A stretch of 5,864 nt of DNA from CF-161 sp035259145 (lineage in GTDB: Bacteria; Chloroflexota; Dormibacteria; Dormibacterales; Dormibacteraceae). This document shows positions 1 to 5,313 of the stretch, in pieces. Every line of letters starts with the position of its first letter. Position 1 is the first letter of the stretch. Made by a program: the position numbers and the translations under genes. The notes under the pieces are model-generated. The model ran no database searches. It saw nothing but the letters and a program-made list of their open reading frames with translations, and had not been told where the DNA came from. Where the stretch lies: the NCBI GenBank assembly GCA_035259145.1, contig DATFWQ010000391.1:1-5864 (forward strand). The letters run 5' to 3'.

Positions 1-219
1 GACGAGCTCTGCGTTGCGCAGGACGAGGTCGGTGAACAGCCGCTCCTTGTTGGGGAAGTGGGTGTAGACGGTCTGCTTGGACACCCTGGCCAGCGCGGCG
101 ATGTCGTCCATGCTGGTCCCGAGGTAGCCATTGCGCAGGAACAGAGTGGCCGCCGCCTCCATGATCGGCCCCGCACTCGCCAGCCGCCCTGCCCTTCGCC
201 TCGGCGTGGCCTCTTGCAT
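1..219 (-). CDS. TetR-family transcriptional regulator, N-terminal part (runs off window)
   Basis: The first 73 codons of a minus-strand gene are present and the rest lies beyond the left edge. The translation has the classic TetR DNA-binding domain. An amphipathic first helix (about residues 18-31, ending LFLRNGY) is followed by the helix-turn-helix at about 35-55 (TSMDDIAALARVSKQTVYTHF) and then the PNKERLF segment that follows it in this family. The start is the ATG at 219-217, preceded by a purine-rich Shine-Dalgarno (GAGAGGAG) a few bases upstream. Residues 1-17 form a basic, Arg-rich lead-in. The ligand-binding domain is outside the window, so the inducer cannot be guessed. It is divergent from the DUF998 gene at 376. 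By family habit it probably represses itself and that neighbour through the sites between them. Family assignment is firm; the target is inferred. Confidence 0.93.
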   Translation of the reverse strand, partial: MQEATPRRRAGRLASAGPIMEAAATLFLRNGYLGTSMDDIAALARVSKQTVYTHFPNKERLFTDLVLRNAELV

Positions 220-275
220 GCTCGTCTCCTCTCATCCTGGAGCCCCCGGTCGGTGACGCCCGAGCTCCTGCTCTG

Positions 276-294
276 GTACTTGACGGCCCAGTAC
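276..294. promoter_or_regulatory. Candidate TetR operator, site 1
   Basis: The 19-mer GTACTTGACGGCCCAGTAC is an imperfect palindrome centred on base 285. The outer five pairs (GTACT/AGTAC) are perfect, and 7 of 9 pairs match overall. It overlaps a TTGACG hexamer at 280-285 that could be the -35 of the downstream DUF998 gene. A protein bound here would block that promoter. Size and position between a tetR and a divergent gene suit a TetR dimer. Binding itself is inferred. Confidence 0.55.
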
Positions 295-309
295 TATCCA
301 CGCTACCAT
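280..309 (+). promoter_or_regulatory. Possible promoter of the DUF998 gene
   Basis: TTGACG (280-285) is followed after 18 bases by TACCAT (304-309). This would place the transcript start around 316, about 60 bases before the ATG at 376. The -35 hexamer is good and the -10 is weak. The overlap of the -35 with the palindromic site at 276-294 is the main reason to take it seriously. Confidence 0.35.
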
Positions 310-321
310 CGCAGCAGTGTG

Positions 322-340
322 GTACTGAGCGGTCTATTAC
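322..340. promoter_or_regulatory. Candidate TetR operator, site 2
   Basis: The 19-mer GTACTGAGCGGTCTATTAC matches site 1 at 13 of 19 positions, including the whole left arm GTACT and the TAC end. The shared left-arm repeat extends to TGGTACT at both sites. The dyad itself is weaker (5 of 9 pairs). It begins 46 bp after site 1 begins, and it lies between the putative promoter and the DUF998 start. It may be a lower-affinity second site. It could also be chance reuse of the GTACT core. Confidence 0.4.
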
Positions 341-375
341 GCACAAGCATACCGGCGAAGGTTATGGGAGGCGGC

Positions 376-1047
376 ATGGCGACGCTGACGACGAGGCTAC
401 TGGCGTGCGGCGCAGTGGCGGGGCCGTTCTACCTGGTCGTGGGCCTGGCCCAGGCGTTCACTCGGCCGGGGTTTGACATCAGCCGTCACGACCTGAGCGT
501 GCTCAGCAACGGCGCGCTGGGATGGATCCAGATTGCGAACTTCGTCATCACCGGCGTGCTCGTCGTGGCCGGCGCGGCAGGCATCCGGCGGGCGCTGCGC
601 TCCGGCCCGGCGAGGAGGTGGGGGCCGCTGCTGATTGCCATCTACGGCGCCGGCCTGATCGGCGCCGGCTTCTTTACCGCCGATCCCGTCGCCGGCTTCC
701 CCCCTGGCACACCGGCCAGCGCGGTCGAGGTGAGCTGGCACGGTCTTCTGCACCTGGTCAGCGCTGCCGTCGGCTTCCTGGCTCTGATCTCGGCGTGCGT
801 GCTGTTTGCGCGCCGGTTCGCCTGGCTGGGCGAGCGGGCGTGGGCGGCGTTCTCGGCGGCGGCGGGCGCTGCCTTTCTCGCCGGGTTCCTGGCCCTGGTC
901 TTCGTCCAGGGTGACACCCCGGGGACAAGCGGGGGTGCGGCGATCCTCGGCTTCTGGGTCGCGCTGGCACTTGTGTGGTCCTGGCTGTCGGCGCTGTCGG
1001 CGCGACTGATGGTCGAAGCCGCTCACGCCCAGGTGGAAGACCTGTGA
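376..1047 (+). CDS. DUF998-family integral membrane protein
   Basis: This is a 223-residue hydrophobic protein with about six predicted membrane segments, near residues 8-27, 50-69, 82-100, 127-146, 157-177 and 189-209. Between segments 1 and 2 it has RHDLSVLSNGALGWIQIANF, and after segment 3 it has FFTADPVAGFPPG followed by WHGLLH. These conserved blocks are what I recognise as DUF998. The biochemical role of the family is not established, so no substrate is proposed. The start at 376 follows GGGAGG at 366-371 with four bases of spacing. An in-frame ATG at 364 lies upstream of that site and is less likely. The open frame extends back to 58, but that part is antisense to tetR. The gene is probably regulated by the divergent TetR protein. 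It ends 82 bp before the stop of the convergent nucleotidyltransferase gene. Confidence 0.88.
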   Translation: MATLTTRLLACGAVAGPFYLVVGLAQAFTRPGFDISRHDLSVLSNGALGWIQIANFVITGVLVVAGAAGIRRALRSGPARRWGPLLIAIYGAGLIGAGFFTADPVAGFPPGTPASAVEVSWHGLLHLVSAAVGFLALISACVLFARRFAWLGERAWAAFSAAAGAAFLAGFLALVFVQGDTPGTSGGAAILGFWVALALVWSWLSALSARLMVEAAHAQVEDL

Positions 1048-1108
1048 GATTCCGGACCATGATCCAAACCCCCTGAGCTGGCCGCTCCCACCGGTGAAGC
1101 AGTTCGCC

Positions 1109-1135
1109 CGGTGAGCGCAGAACGGCGGCTTACCG
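1109..1135 (+). terminator. Weak hairpin between convergent genes, possible terminator
   Basis: CGGTGAGC (1109-1116) can pair with GCTTACCG (1128-1135) as an 8-bp stem with one G-U wobble when read on the plus strand, around an 11-base loop. It lies about 60 bases after the DUF998 stop and overlaps the stop of the convergent minus-strand gene. No T-run follows, so an intrinsic terminator is unproven. Rho-dependent termination or a chance GC-rich fold are equally possible. Confidence 0.22.
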
Positions 1136-1648
1136 TGCCCTCTTGTGTCCCGGCAACAGCGGGACGCCGAACCTCCGGTGCAGCGCCTCAACATCGCGAA
1201 GGTCGTCGTCGGACAATTCGTAGCCGGCGTGCGACCTGACCTGGAAATCCGCCGTGCAGCACCCCACGGGCCTGCCGAGGATGGTCCCCCGGCCTTCGAA
1301 CGCACCCACCTCGTACTCCAGCCCCATCGGCCCGTAAACGGTGGCGCCAGTCTCCACGCGCCTCGTCGTACTGGCATCGAACACGTGATAGTCGACCTTG
1401 CGTCCGGCAGTGTCGATCAGCACCCTGTTGAACGGTCCGTCGTCGCGCAGTAGTCGGAAGCCGGCACCGCCCATCGCATGCAGGAAGCGGGCGAGGTTCC
1501 GGTGCTCAAGTGCGAGGTCGAGGTCGTCGTGGGGCCGTGTCTGCTCGCCGAGGAGTGCGTCCACGCCCCACCCACCGTCGACCCACACCGGCACGCCAGC
1601 CGTCTCCAGCAGGTCGAGGACGTGCAGAACGTCGCCTGCGGTCATCAT
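1130..1648 (-). CDS. Nucleotidyltransferase of the aminoglycoside/lincosamide resistance type
   Basis: This is a 172-residue protein with the nucleotidyltransferase fold of the ANT(2'')/LnuA-like group. VWVDGGWGVDALLG (residues 21-34) contains the GGW form of the nucleotide-binding loop. TRPHDDLDLAL (37-47) supplies the two metal-binding aspartates D42 and D44. KVDYHVFD (84-91) supplies the likely third carboxylate, D86. The C-terminal DVEALHRRFGVPLLPGH resembles the family tail. Known relatives transfer AMP from ATP to a hydroxyl of an aminoglycoside or lincosamide, but many chromosomal homologues have no proven antibiotic substrate. Length is near the usual size for the small LnuA-like members. 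Two adjacent ATGs exist (1648-1646 and 1645-1643). AGGGGG at 1661-1656 is spaced 7 and 10 bases from them. It lies downstream of the cupin gene on the same strand (99-bp gap) and converges on the DUF998 gene. Confidence 0.85.
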   Translation of the reverse strand: MMTAGDVLHVLDLLETAGVPVWVDGGWGVDALLGEQTRPHDDLDLALEHRNLARFLHAMGGAGFRLLRDDGPFNRVLIDTAGRKVDYHVFDASTTRRVETGATVYGPMGLEYEVGAFEGRGTILGRPVGCCTADFQVRSHAGYELSDDDLRDVEALHRRFGVPLLPGHKRAR

Positions 1649-1747
1649 TTCGGGGCCCCCTGCGGGCCGGACGGACCCATCAGGCTGGCCCGTGGCGGGC
1701 GGGTGACCAGGGCCTGCGGGTTGCGGCCACGTCGCGGCGAGTCTCGA

Positions 1748-2254
1748 TCACACAATCGGCGGAAAACGGAGCCCGTATTCCGCACACGGGCGCTGGATGC
1801 TCTCGAAGTCGGCCTCGGTCCCGTAGCGCCGCTGATACTCGTCGGCCGACCCGACACCCATCGCGAGCTCCTCGAAATAGTGCTCGAACCCCGCCGGCGA
1901 GATGATCTCGAGGATCCGGCACGGAGTATCCCCTGCATTCCAGAAGGTATGCCACTGGTCGCGCGGCTTGAATGCGAGATCCCCCGCCTCTGCGTAGACG
2001 ACGTCCTCACCCAGGAGCGCTCCCATCCGCCCCTCGAGCACGTAGCTGTACTCGTCCTCCCGGGAATGGCGGTGAAGCGGTGCGGCGAGGTGACGGGGTG
2101 GGATCGGGTGCTCGACGAGTGAGAACCCGCCGCCTGACTCCTCACCCCATACCAGGAACCGGACCCCAACCGGACCGAGGTCCACCAGCTTGCCGTCGCG
2201 AGGCCCGATGATCCGCGGTCCCTGTGATGCGTCAAATCGGCGGGCTGAGTTCAT
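1748..2254 (-). CDS. Single-domain cupin protein
   Basis: This is a 168-residue protein with one complete cupin barrel. Motif 1 fits HxH(x4)E(x6)G exactly: H61, H63, E68 and G75, in PLHRHSREDEYSYVLEG. Motif 2 fits G(x5)P...H(x3)N: G91, P97, H102 and N106, in GDLAFKPRDQWHTFWNAG. The metal ligands would be H61, H63, E68 and H102, so metal binding is very likely. The reaction is not predictable, because such small cupins include dioxygenases, isomerases and non-enzymatic sensors. The C-terminal part (about 120-168) is rich in aromatic and acidic residues and contains the SPAGFEHYFEEL segment seen in many small cupins. I chose the ATG at 2254 because AAGGAGG lies 11 bases upstream. A GTG-initiated form 23 residues longer (2323) has no visible ribosome site. 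It may be co-transcribed with Ku upstream. Confidence 0.85.
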   Translation of the reverse strand: MNSARRFDASQGPRIIGPRDGKLVDLGPVGVRFLVWGEESGGGFSLVEHPIPPRHLAAPLHRHSREDEYSYVLEGRMGALLGEDVVYAEAGDLAFKPRDQWHTFWNAGDTPCRILEIISPAGFEHYFEELAMGVGSADEYQRRYGTEADFESIQRPCAEYGLRFPPIV

Positions 2255-2265
2255 GTCATTGATGT

Positions 2266-2272
2266 CCTCCTT
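2266..2272 (-). promoter_or_regulatory. Ribosome binding site that sets the cupin start
   Basis: Read on the minus strand, this is AAGGAGG, a near-perfect anti-16S match, 11 bases before the ATG at 2254. An ATG 5 bases upstream of that ATG has better spacing but is out of frame with the cupin. This site argues against the longer GTG start at 2323. Confidence 0.7.
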
Positions 2273-2334
2273 ACCGAGATGTGGCTCGTAGCGCCCGGAG
2301 AGGTAGGCCTCGCATTCAGGCACGGTAGAGGTTA

Positions 2335-3294
2335 TTAGTGACGAGGACGGCGCACCGCGGTTCGCCGCTTGGCCGGCTCGGCCCCTGGTTGGCGCCGAGC
2401 TTTGGCTTGCTCCACGCTCGCCTTCAGCGCGGCCATGAGCTCGTCAATGCCGCGTGGAGCGGCGGGCAACTCCTGCTCCTCGAGCACCCGAGCGCTGCCG
2501 GCCCGACTCTCGATCAAAGCCAGGACTTTCTCCCGGTACTCATCGCGGTAACGCTGTGGCTCGAACGGGCCGGTCAACGTATCCACCAGCAGTTCCGCCA
2601 TCTCGATCTCGCGCTCGGTGAGGTCAGAGGGAAGAATCGGCTCGACGTCCCGCGTCGGGATGATCTCATCGGCGAACAGAAGAGTCGACATCAGCATGAA
2701 CCTGCCTCGCGGCTGCAGCGCTGCCAGGTGACGCCTGCTTCTGAGCACCACCCAGCAGATCGCCGCTCGGTTGGTCTGCTGCATTGCCCTCAGCATGAGG
2801 GCGAATGGCCTGACACGATCGGTGTCGGGAACGACGTAATACCAGGACTCGAAGTAGATCGGGTCAAGCTCCTTGCGTGAGACGAACAGCTCGACGTCGA
2901 TCGTCCGCGTGCGCTCCGGCGCAAGAGGTGAAAGGTCTTCCTTCGTGATCTCCACCATGCGACCGGGCGAGACCTCGTAGCCGCGCACCAGGTCTGATGG
3001 CAGGACCTGGCGGGGGACCGGTGGTTCAGAGGGAGTCGCCCGTGGTTCGACACGCGCCGGCTGGTCACTGCTCGATGCACCGCCGAGTTGATTCGGCTCG
3101 CCTGGCCGGCTCAAGATGCTTTCCTCGCCAGGTGCAGACGGCGCGTCAACCACTCGCTGGTGCCTGATCCTCCGCCCCGTTGCCCGATCCACCTCCCTGA
3201 ACCGGACATCACGGCGGCGCACGGCCGCGTAGAGCCGGACAGGTATTGTCACCATCCCGAAGCTGATCGATCCACGCCAGATAGCGCGAGGCAT
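2335..3294 (-). CDS. ku: Ku protein (bacterial non-homologous end joining)
   Basis: This is a 319-residue homologue of bacterial Ku, which forms a homodimeric ring on DNA double-strand ends and recruits the ligase LigD. The N-terminus MPRAIWRGSISFGMVTIPVRLY is the family signature. RGYEVSPGRMVEITKEDL (104-121), ERTRTIDVELFV (127-138), DPIYFESWYYVVPD (144-157) and the LLFADEI block (205-211) follow in the expected order. RYRDEYREKVLALIESR (248-264) is the conserved C-terminal LigD-recruiting region in relatives. A basic tail (about 298-319, KARRQPG...RRPRH) may add DNA contacts. About 57 residues separate RV (48-49) from YE (106-107), against about 16 in the mycobacterial protein, whose CxxC pair is missing. 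The only cysteine is C180. The start at 3294 matches the family N-terminus, although GAGGAG sits only 2 bases before the ATG. No ligD is visible in this window. Confidence 0.95.
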   Translation of the reverse strand: MPRAIWRGSISFGMVTIPVRLYAAVRRRDVRFREVDRATGRRIRHQRVVDAPSAPGEESILSRPGEPNQLGGASSSDQPARVEPRATPSEPPVPRQVLPSDLVRGYEVSPGRMVEITKEDLSPLAPERTRTIDVELFVSRKELDPIYFESWYYVVPDTDRVRPFALMLRAMQQTNRAAICWVVLRSRRHLAALQPRGRFMLMSTLLFADEIIPTRDVEPILPSDLTEREIEMAELLVDTLTGPFEPQRYRDEYREKVLALIESRAGSARVLEEQELPAAPRGIDELMAALKASVEQAKARRQPGAEPAKRRTAVRRPRH

Positions 3295-3398
3295 TTCTCC
3301 TCTAGTCGACCACAGGTCGGGGCGTTCAGTACAGCGTCAGCCATCGGAGGCAGGCGCACGGCCACGCCGGCTATGGCTGCGCTGTTGGCTGAGGGCCT

Positions 3399-3686
3399 TC
3401 AGACCGTCTGGCTTTGCAGGCACGACAGCACGTTCTCAGCCCTGTCCCGGTCGGGGAACGGCCCAACCCAATCCGCGATCGGGTGGAGCTGGACAAACCA
3501 GCCGCCGTCGCGTTCTTCAACGCTGAAGCGCTCGTCGTGCACCAGGCGCTGCGCCAGGACATCGGAAATGGCAGCCATCGCCCACCACGCTTCGGGTCCA
3601 CCAAGTCCGCCAGCTTCCTCCCAGCCGCGGACAATCCGAACAACGTCCAGTACCTGGCCGCGCGTCAGCTCAACCTCATCACCCAT
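3399..3686 (-). CDS. Small protein of unknown function, 95 residues
   Basis: I do not recognise a family. The protein is acidic and contains no membrane segment or signal peptide. An N-terminal helical part (VELTRGQVLDVVRIVRGWEE) is followed by a Gly-rich turn, a second helix (EAWWAMAAISDVLAQRLVH), and a possible beta hairpin with aromatic residues (RFSVEERDGGWFVQLHP). It ends with a helix, RDRAENVLSCLQ. The tryptophan content and the balanced composition look like a real folded protein rather than an antisense shadow. The start at 3686 is preceded by AAGGAG with standard spacing. The open frame continues 40 codons upstream without a ribosome site. It is the first gene after marR on this strand and lies 104 bp upstream of ku, so a link to Ku is possible but rests on position only. 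A competing plus-strand frame (3414-3848) looks less protein-like. Confidence 0.65.
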   Translation of the reverse strand: MGDEVELTRGQVLDVVRIVRGWEEAGGLGGPEAWWAMAAISDVLAQRLVHDERFSVEERDGGWFVQLHPIADWVGPFPDRDRAENVLSCLQSQTV

Positions 3687-3690
3687 CTCG

Positions 3691-3697
3691 TCTCCTT
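3691..3697 (-). promoter_or_regulatory. Ribosome binding site that sets the start of the small unknown gene
   Basis: Read on the minus strand, AAGGAGA lies just before the ATG at 3686, with GGAG five bases from it. This favours the 95-residue protein over the 135-residue open frame that begins at 3806. Confidence 0.65.
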
Positions 3698-3714
3698 CTT
3701 CTCTCGTCGTGCCG

Positions 3715-3744
3715 AAAGGTGGGGTCCAGGTTGTACCCACCTTT
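3715..3744. repeat. Perfect inverted repeat, 9-bp arms, upstream of the small unknown gene
   Basis: AAAGGTGGG (3715-3723) and CCCACCTTT (3736-3744) are exact reverse complements separated by 12 bases. The dyad ends 28 bp before the ATG of the small minus-strand gene, and it begins 87 bases after the end of marR in the direction of transcription. It could be an operator, a 5' leader hairpin or a terminator for marR. Only three T residues end the descending arm on either strand, so an intrinsic terminator is not well supported. Its closeness to the next gene's start favours a regulatory role. Confidence 0.6.
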
Positions 3745-3831
3745 ACAGCGCGGCTGACAGTCGGGCAGTTACTGCTGCGAGCCGCCGTCGGAGTCTGCAC
3801 GGGCAAGCCGCGGCGGCAACAGCGGGCCAGT

Positions 3832-4293
3832 TCAGGTTGACGCGTTAGGCATCAGGTCGGCGATCCGGCTGAGGATCCGATCGAGGGTCGCGACAAAGGT
3901 CGCGATGTCCTCCGCCGAGACGTCGTGAAACAGCAGCTGGGCGAACCCATCCTGATCCTCACGCATGGCCGCCGCGACGGCAGAGCCCTTGGCGGTGAGG
4001 GACACCACGGTGGCGCGCCGGTCGGTGGGATGAGCTCCTCGAGCCACCAACCCGTCGGCCTCCAGCCCGTCCACGAGACCGGTCACGTTGCGCGGCGTCA
4101 CGTTCAGCGCCCGGCTCAGCGAGCGCTGGGTTGATCGGCCGTCGCGCTGCAGCTGCCAGATGACGTGCGCCCGCGCGAGCGTCAGCCCCCGCTCAGCCAG
4201 GCCGGCCTGCATCCCCTGGCCGAGGATCACGGCTAGCGCCCAGAGGCGTTGAAGGGCCGCCTCTCGAGTTTGTGTAGCAGATACATTGTGCAT
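3832..4293 (-). CDS. MarR-family transcriptional regulator
   Basis: This is a 153-residue protein of normal MarR length and arrangement. The N-terminal helices (about 10-35) would form part of the dimer interface. The winged helix-turn-helix follows: STQRSLSRALNVTPRNVTGLVDGLEADGLV (54-83) covers the DNA-binding helices, and HPTDRRATVVSLTAKG (88-103) is the wing with its characteristic DRR. The C-terminal helices (about 125-148) complete the dimer domain. MarR proteins usually bind palindromes over their own promoters and release DNA on binding small phenolic or drug-like ligands. The divergent ABC exporter gene begins 30 bp away, so it is the likely target together with marR itself. The start is uncertain: ATG at 4293 (used here) or GTG at 4302, three codons longer. 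Neither has a good Shine-Dalgarno. Confidence 0.92.
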   Translation of the reverse strand: MHNVSATQTREAALQRLWALAVILGQGMQAGLAERGLTLARAHVIWQLQRDGRSTQRSLSRALNVTPRNVTGLVDGLEADGLVARGAHPTDRRATVVSLTAKGSAVAAAMREDQDGFAQLLFHDVSAEDIATFVATLDRILSRIADLMPNAST

Positions 4294-4308
4294 TGACTTC
4301 ACGATGTA
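4282..4308. promoter_or_regulatory. Candidate MarR operator between marR and the ABC operon
   Basis: TACATTGTG (4282-4290) and CACGATGTA (4300-4308) form an inverted repeat with 8 of 9 pairs and a 9-base centre. It covers the two possible start codons of marR and the upstream part of the presumed ABC promoter. Arms of this length around the start region are typical of MarR autoregulatory sites. Binding is inferred from the dyad and the gene layout. Confidence 0.6.
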
Positions 4309-4315
4309 GTAGACT
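4286..4315 (+). promoter_or_regulatory. Possible promoter for a leaderless ABC operon transcript
   Basis: TTGTGC (4286-4291) is followed after 18 bases by TAGACT (4310-4315), which fits the TAnnnT -10 pattern. A transcript start about 7 bases further on falls at 4322-4323, the A of the ABC ATPase ATG. That ATG has no Shine-Dalgarno, as expected for a leaderless message. A nearer TTGACT (4293-4298) is only 11 bases from the -10, too close to pair with it. Confidence 0.45.
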
Positions 4316-4322
4316 CCCGACC

Positions 4323-5312
4323 ATGACCATACACCAACCGACCCCCGTGATCGCCGCCTCCGGGCTTCGCCGGGTATTCAAAGGACGCGGAGGCCAGGTC
4401 GTGGCTGTGGCCGGCGTCGACCTTGAGGTCGGCCCCGGCGAGATCTTCGGCTTCCTCGGACCCAATGGGGCGGGCAAGACGACGACGCTGCGCATGCTGG
4501 CTACGCTCCTGCCTCCGAGCGCCGGTGAGGCCCGGGTGGCCGGCTGGGACCTTCGAGCGCAGCCCGACCGGGTTCGCGAGCGCATTGGCTACGTGGGTCA
4601 GCAGGGCGGTACCGATCGTGGCACGACGGGCCGCTCCGAGCTCTCCTTCCAGGCCCAGCTGTACGGCCTGGGAGCCAGGGCGGCGGCGGCCCGTGCTTCC
4701 GAGCTGATCGCAGCGTTCGAGCTCGGCGCCTGCGCCGACCGTCCCATCGAGACCTACTCGGGAGGTCAGCGCCGCCGCCTGGACATCGCCCTGGGCCTCG
4801 TGCACCGCCCTGTTCTCCTCTTCCTGGACGAGCCCACCACCGGGCTCGATCCGCAGAGCCGCGCCCACCTGTGGGACGAGGTCCGGGGTCTTCGAGAGGC
4901 CGGAACCACGGTCTTCCTCACGACTCACTACCTGGACGAGGCGGATCAGCTATGCGATCGCATCGCCATCATCGACCAGGGCCGCATTGTCAGCGAGGGC
5001 ACGCCCGACGAGCTGAAGGGCGCCGTCGCCGGGGATGTGGTCACGCTGGGCATGCGAACGGGTAACGGCCAGCGGGAGACCGCACTCGGAGTCCTCCGGG
5101 CCCTGCCCTTCTACCGCGACCACGATCAGCTCGCTGAGGACGATCACCGCATCCGGGTTTATGTGGACTCCGGCGAGAGCGCGATGCCGGCCATTCTCCG
5201 CGCCCTGAACGATTCCCATGTCGTCGTTGACACGGTCTCCCTCAGCCGTCCGAGCCTCGACCACGTCTTCCTCCGACAAACGGGGCGTTCGCTGCGCGAG
5301 GAGGTTGCCTGA
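4323..5312 (+). CDS. DrrA-like ABC exporter ATP-binding protein
   Basis: This is a 329-residue cytoplasmic ATPase with every motif intact. Walker A is GPNGAGKT (46-53) and the Q-loop is YVGQQG with Q93. The signature is YSGGQRRRLDIA (145-156), and Walker B is LLFLDEP with the catalytic E170. The D-loop is GLD (174-176) and the H-loop is TTHYLDEAD with H202. Residues after about 230 form the C-terminal domain found in the daunorubicin-resistance (DrrA) subfamily, ending DTVSLSRPSLDHVFLRQTGRS. Relatives pair with an ABC-2 permease to pump drugs, antibiotics or lipids out of the cell. The substrate cannot be read from sequence. The start at 4323 puts MTIHQP at the N-terminus and has no ribosome site. 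The in-frame TTG at 4293 lies inside the dyad. The stop codon is one base from the permease ATG. It is probably repressed by the divergent MarR protein. Confidence 0.95.
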   Translation: MTIHQPTPVIAASGLRRVFKGRGGQVVAVAGVDLEVGPGEIFGFLGPNGAGKTTTLRMLATLLPPSAGEARVAGWDLRAQPDRVRERIGYVGQQGGTDRGTTGRSELSFQAQLYGLGARAAAARASELIAAFELGACADRPIETYSGGQRRRLDIALGLVHRPVLLFLDEPTTGLDPQSRAHLWDEVRGLREAGTTVFLTTHYLDEADQLCDRIAIIDQGRIVSEGTPDELKGAVAGDVVTLGMRTGNGQRETALGVLRALPFYRDHDQLAEDDHRIRVYVDSGESAMPAILRALNDSHVVVDTVSLSRPSLDHVFLRQTGRSLREEVA

Positions 5313-5313
5313 G

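Noticed and set aside
58..375. N-terminal 106-codon extension of the DUF998 open frame
   Set aside because: The stretch up to 219 is antisense to the TetR DNA-binding domain and the rest is the intergenic operator region. The protein reads as a Pro/Arg-rich shadow, and the ATG at 376 has its own ribosome site.
397..1377. Minus-strand 326-codon open frame
   Set aside because: It runs antisense to the DUF998 gene and overlaps the nucleotidyltransferase in another frame. Its composition is Arg/Gly/Pro-rich and low in hydrophobic structure, typical of a high-GC shadow.
1649..1747. Gap between the cupin and nucleotidyltransferase genes, with CCTGCGGG occurring twice
   Set aside because: The repeated 8-mer is GC-rich and has no dyad partner or regular spacing. 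Nothing beyond the nucleotidyltransferase ribosome site can be supported here.
1478..2122. Plus-strand 214-codon open frame
   Set aside because: It is opposite the nucleotidyltransferase and cupin genes, both of which have intact catalytic motifs in their own frames.
3338..3379. CAGCCAT ... ATGGCTG inverted repeat between the small unknown gene and ku
   Set aside because: Arms of 7 bp are separated by 28 bases in GC-rich DNA, with no T-run on either side. This is compatible with chance. I see no other signal in this 104-bp gap apart from the ku ribosome site.
3730..3740. GGGTAC on the minus strand as a possible SigB/SigF-type -10 for the small unknown gene
   Set aside because: No GTTT-like -35 stands at the right distance upstream, and the hexamer lies within the 30-bp dyad, which explains it more simply.
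3414..3848. Plus-strand 144-codon open frame overlapping the small unknown gene
   Set aside because: It has no convincing ribosome site and runs through the inverted repeat at 3715-3744 into the 3' end of marR. The minus-strand frame has better start signals and composition, but this choice is the least certain in the window.
4299..4928. Minus-strand 209-codon open frame
   Set aside because: It is antisense to the ABC ATPase, whose Walker A, signature and Walker B motifs are all intact.
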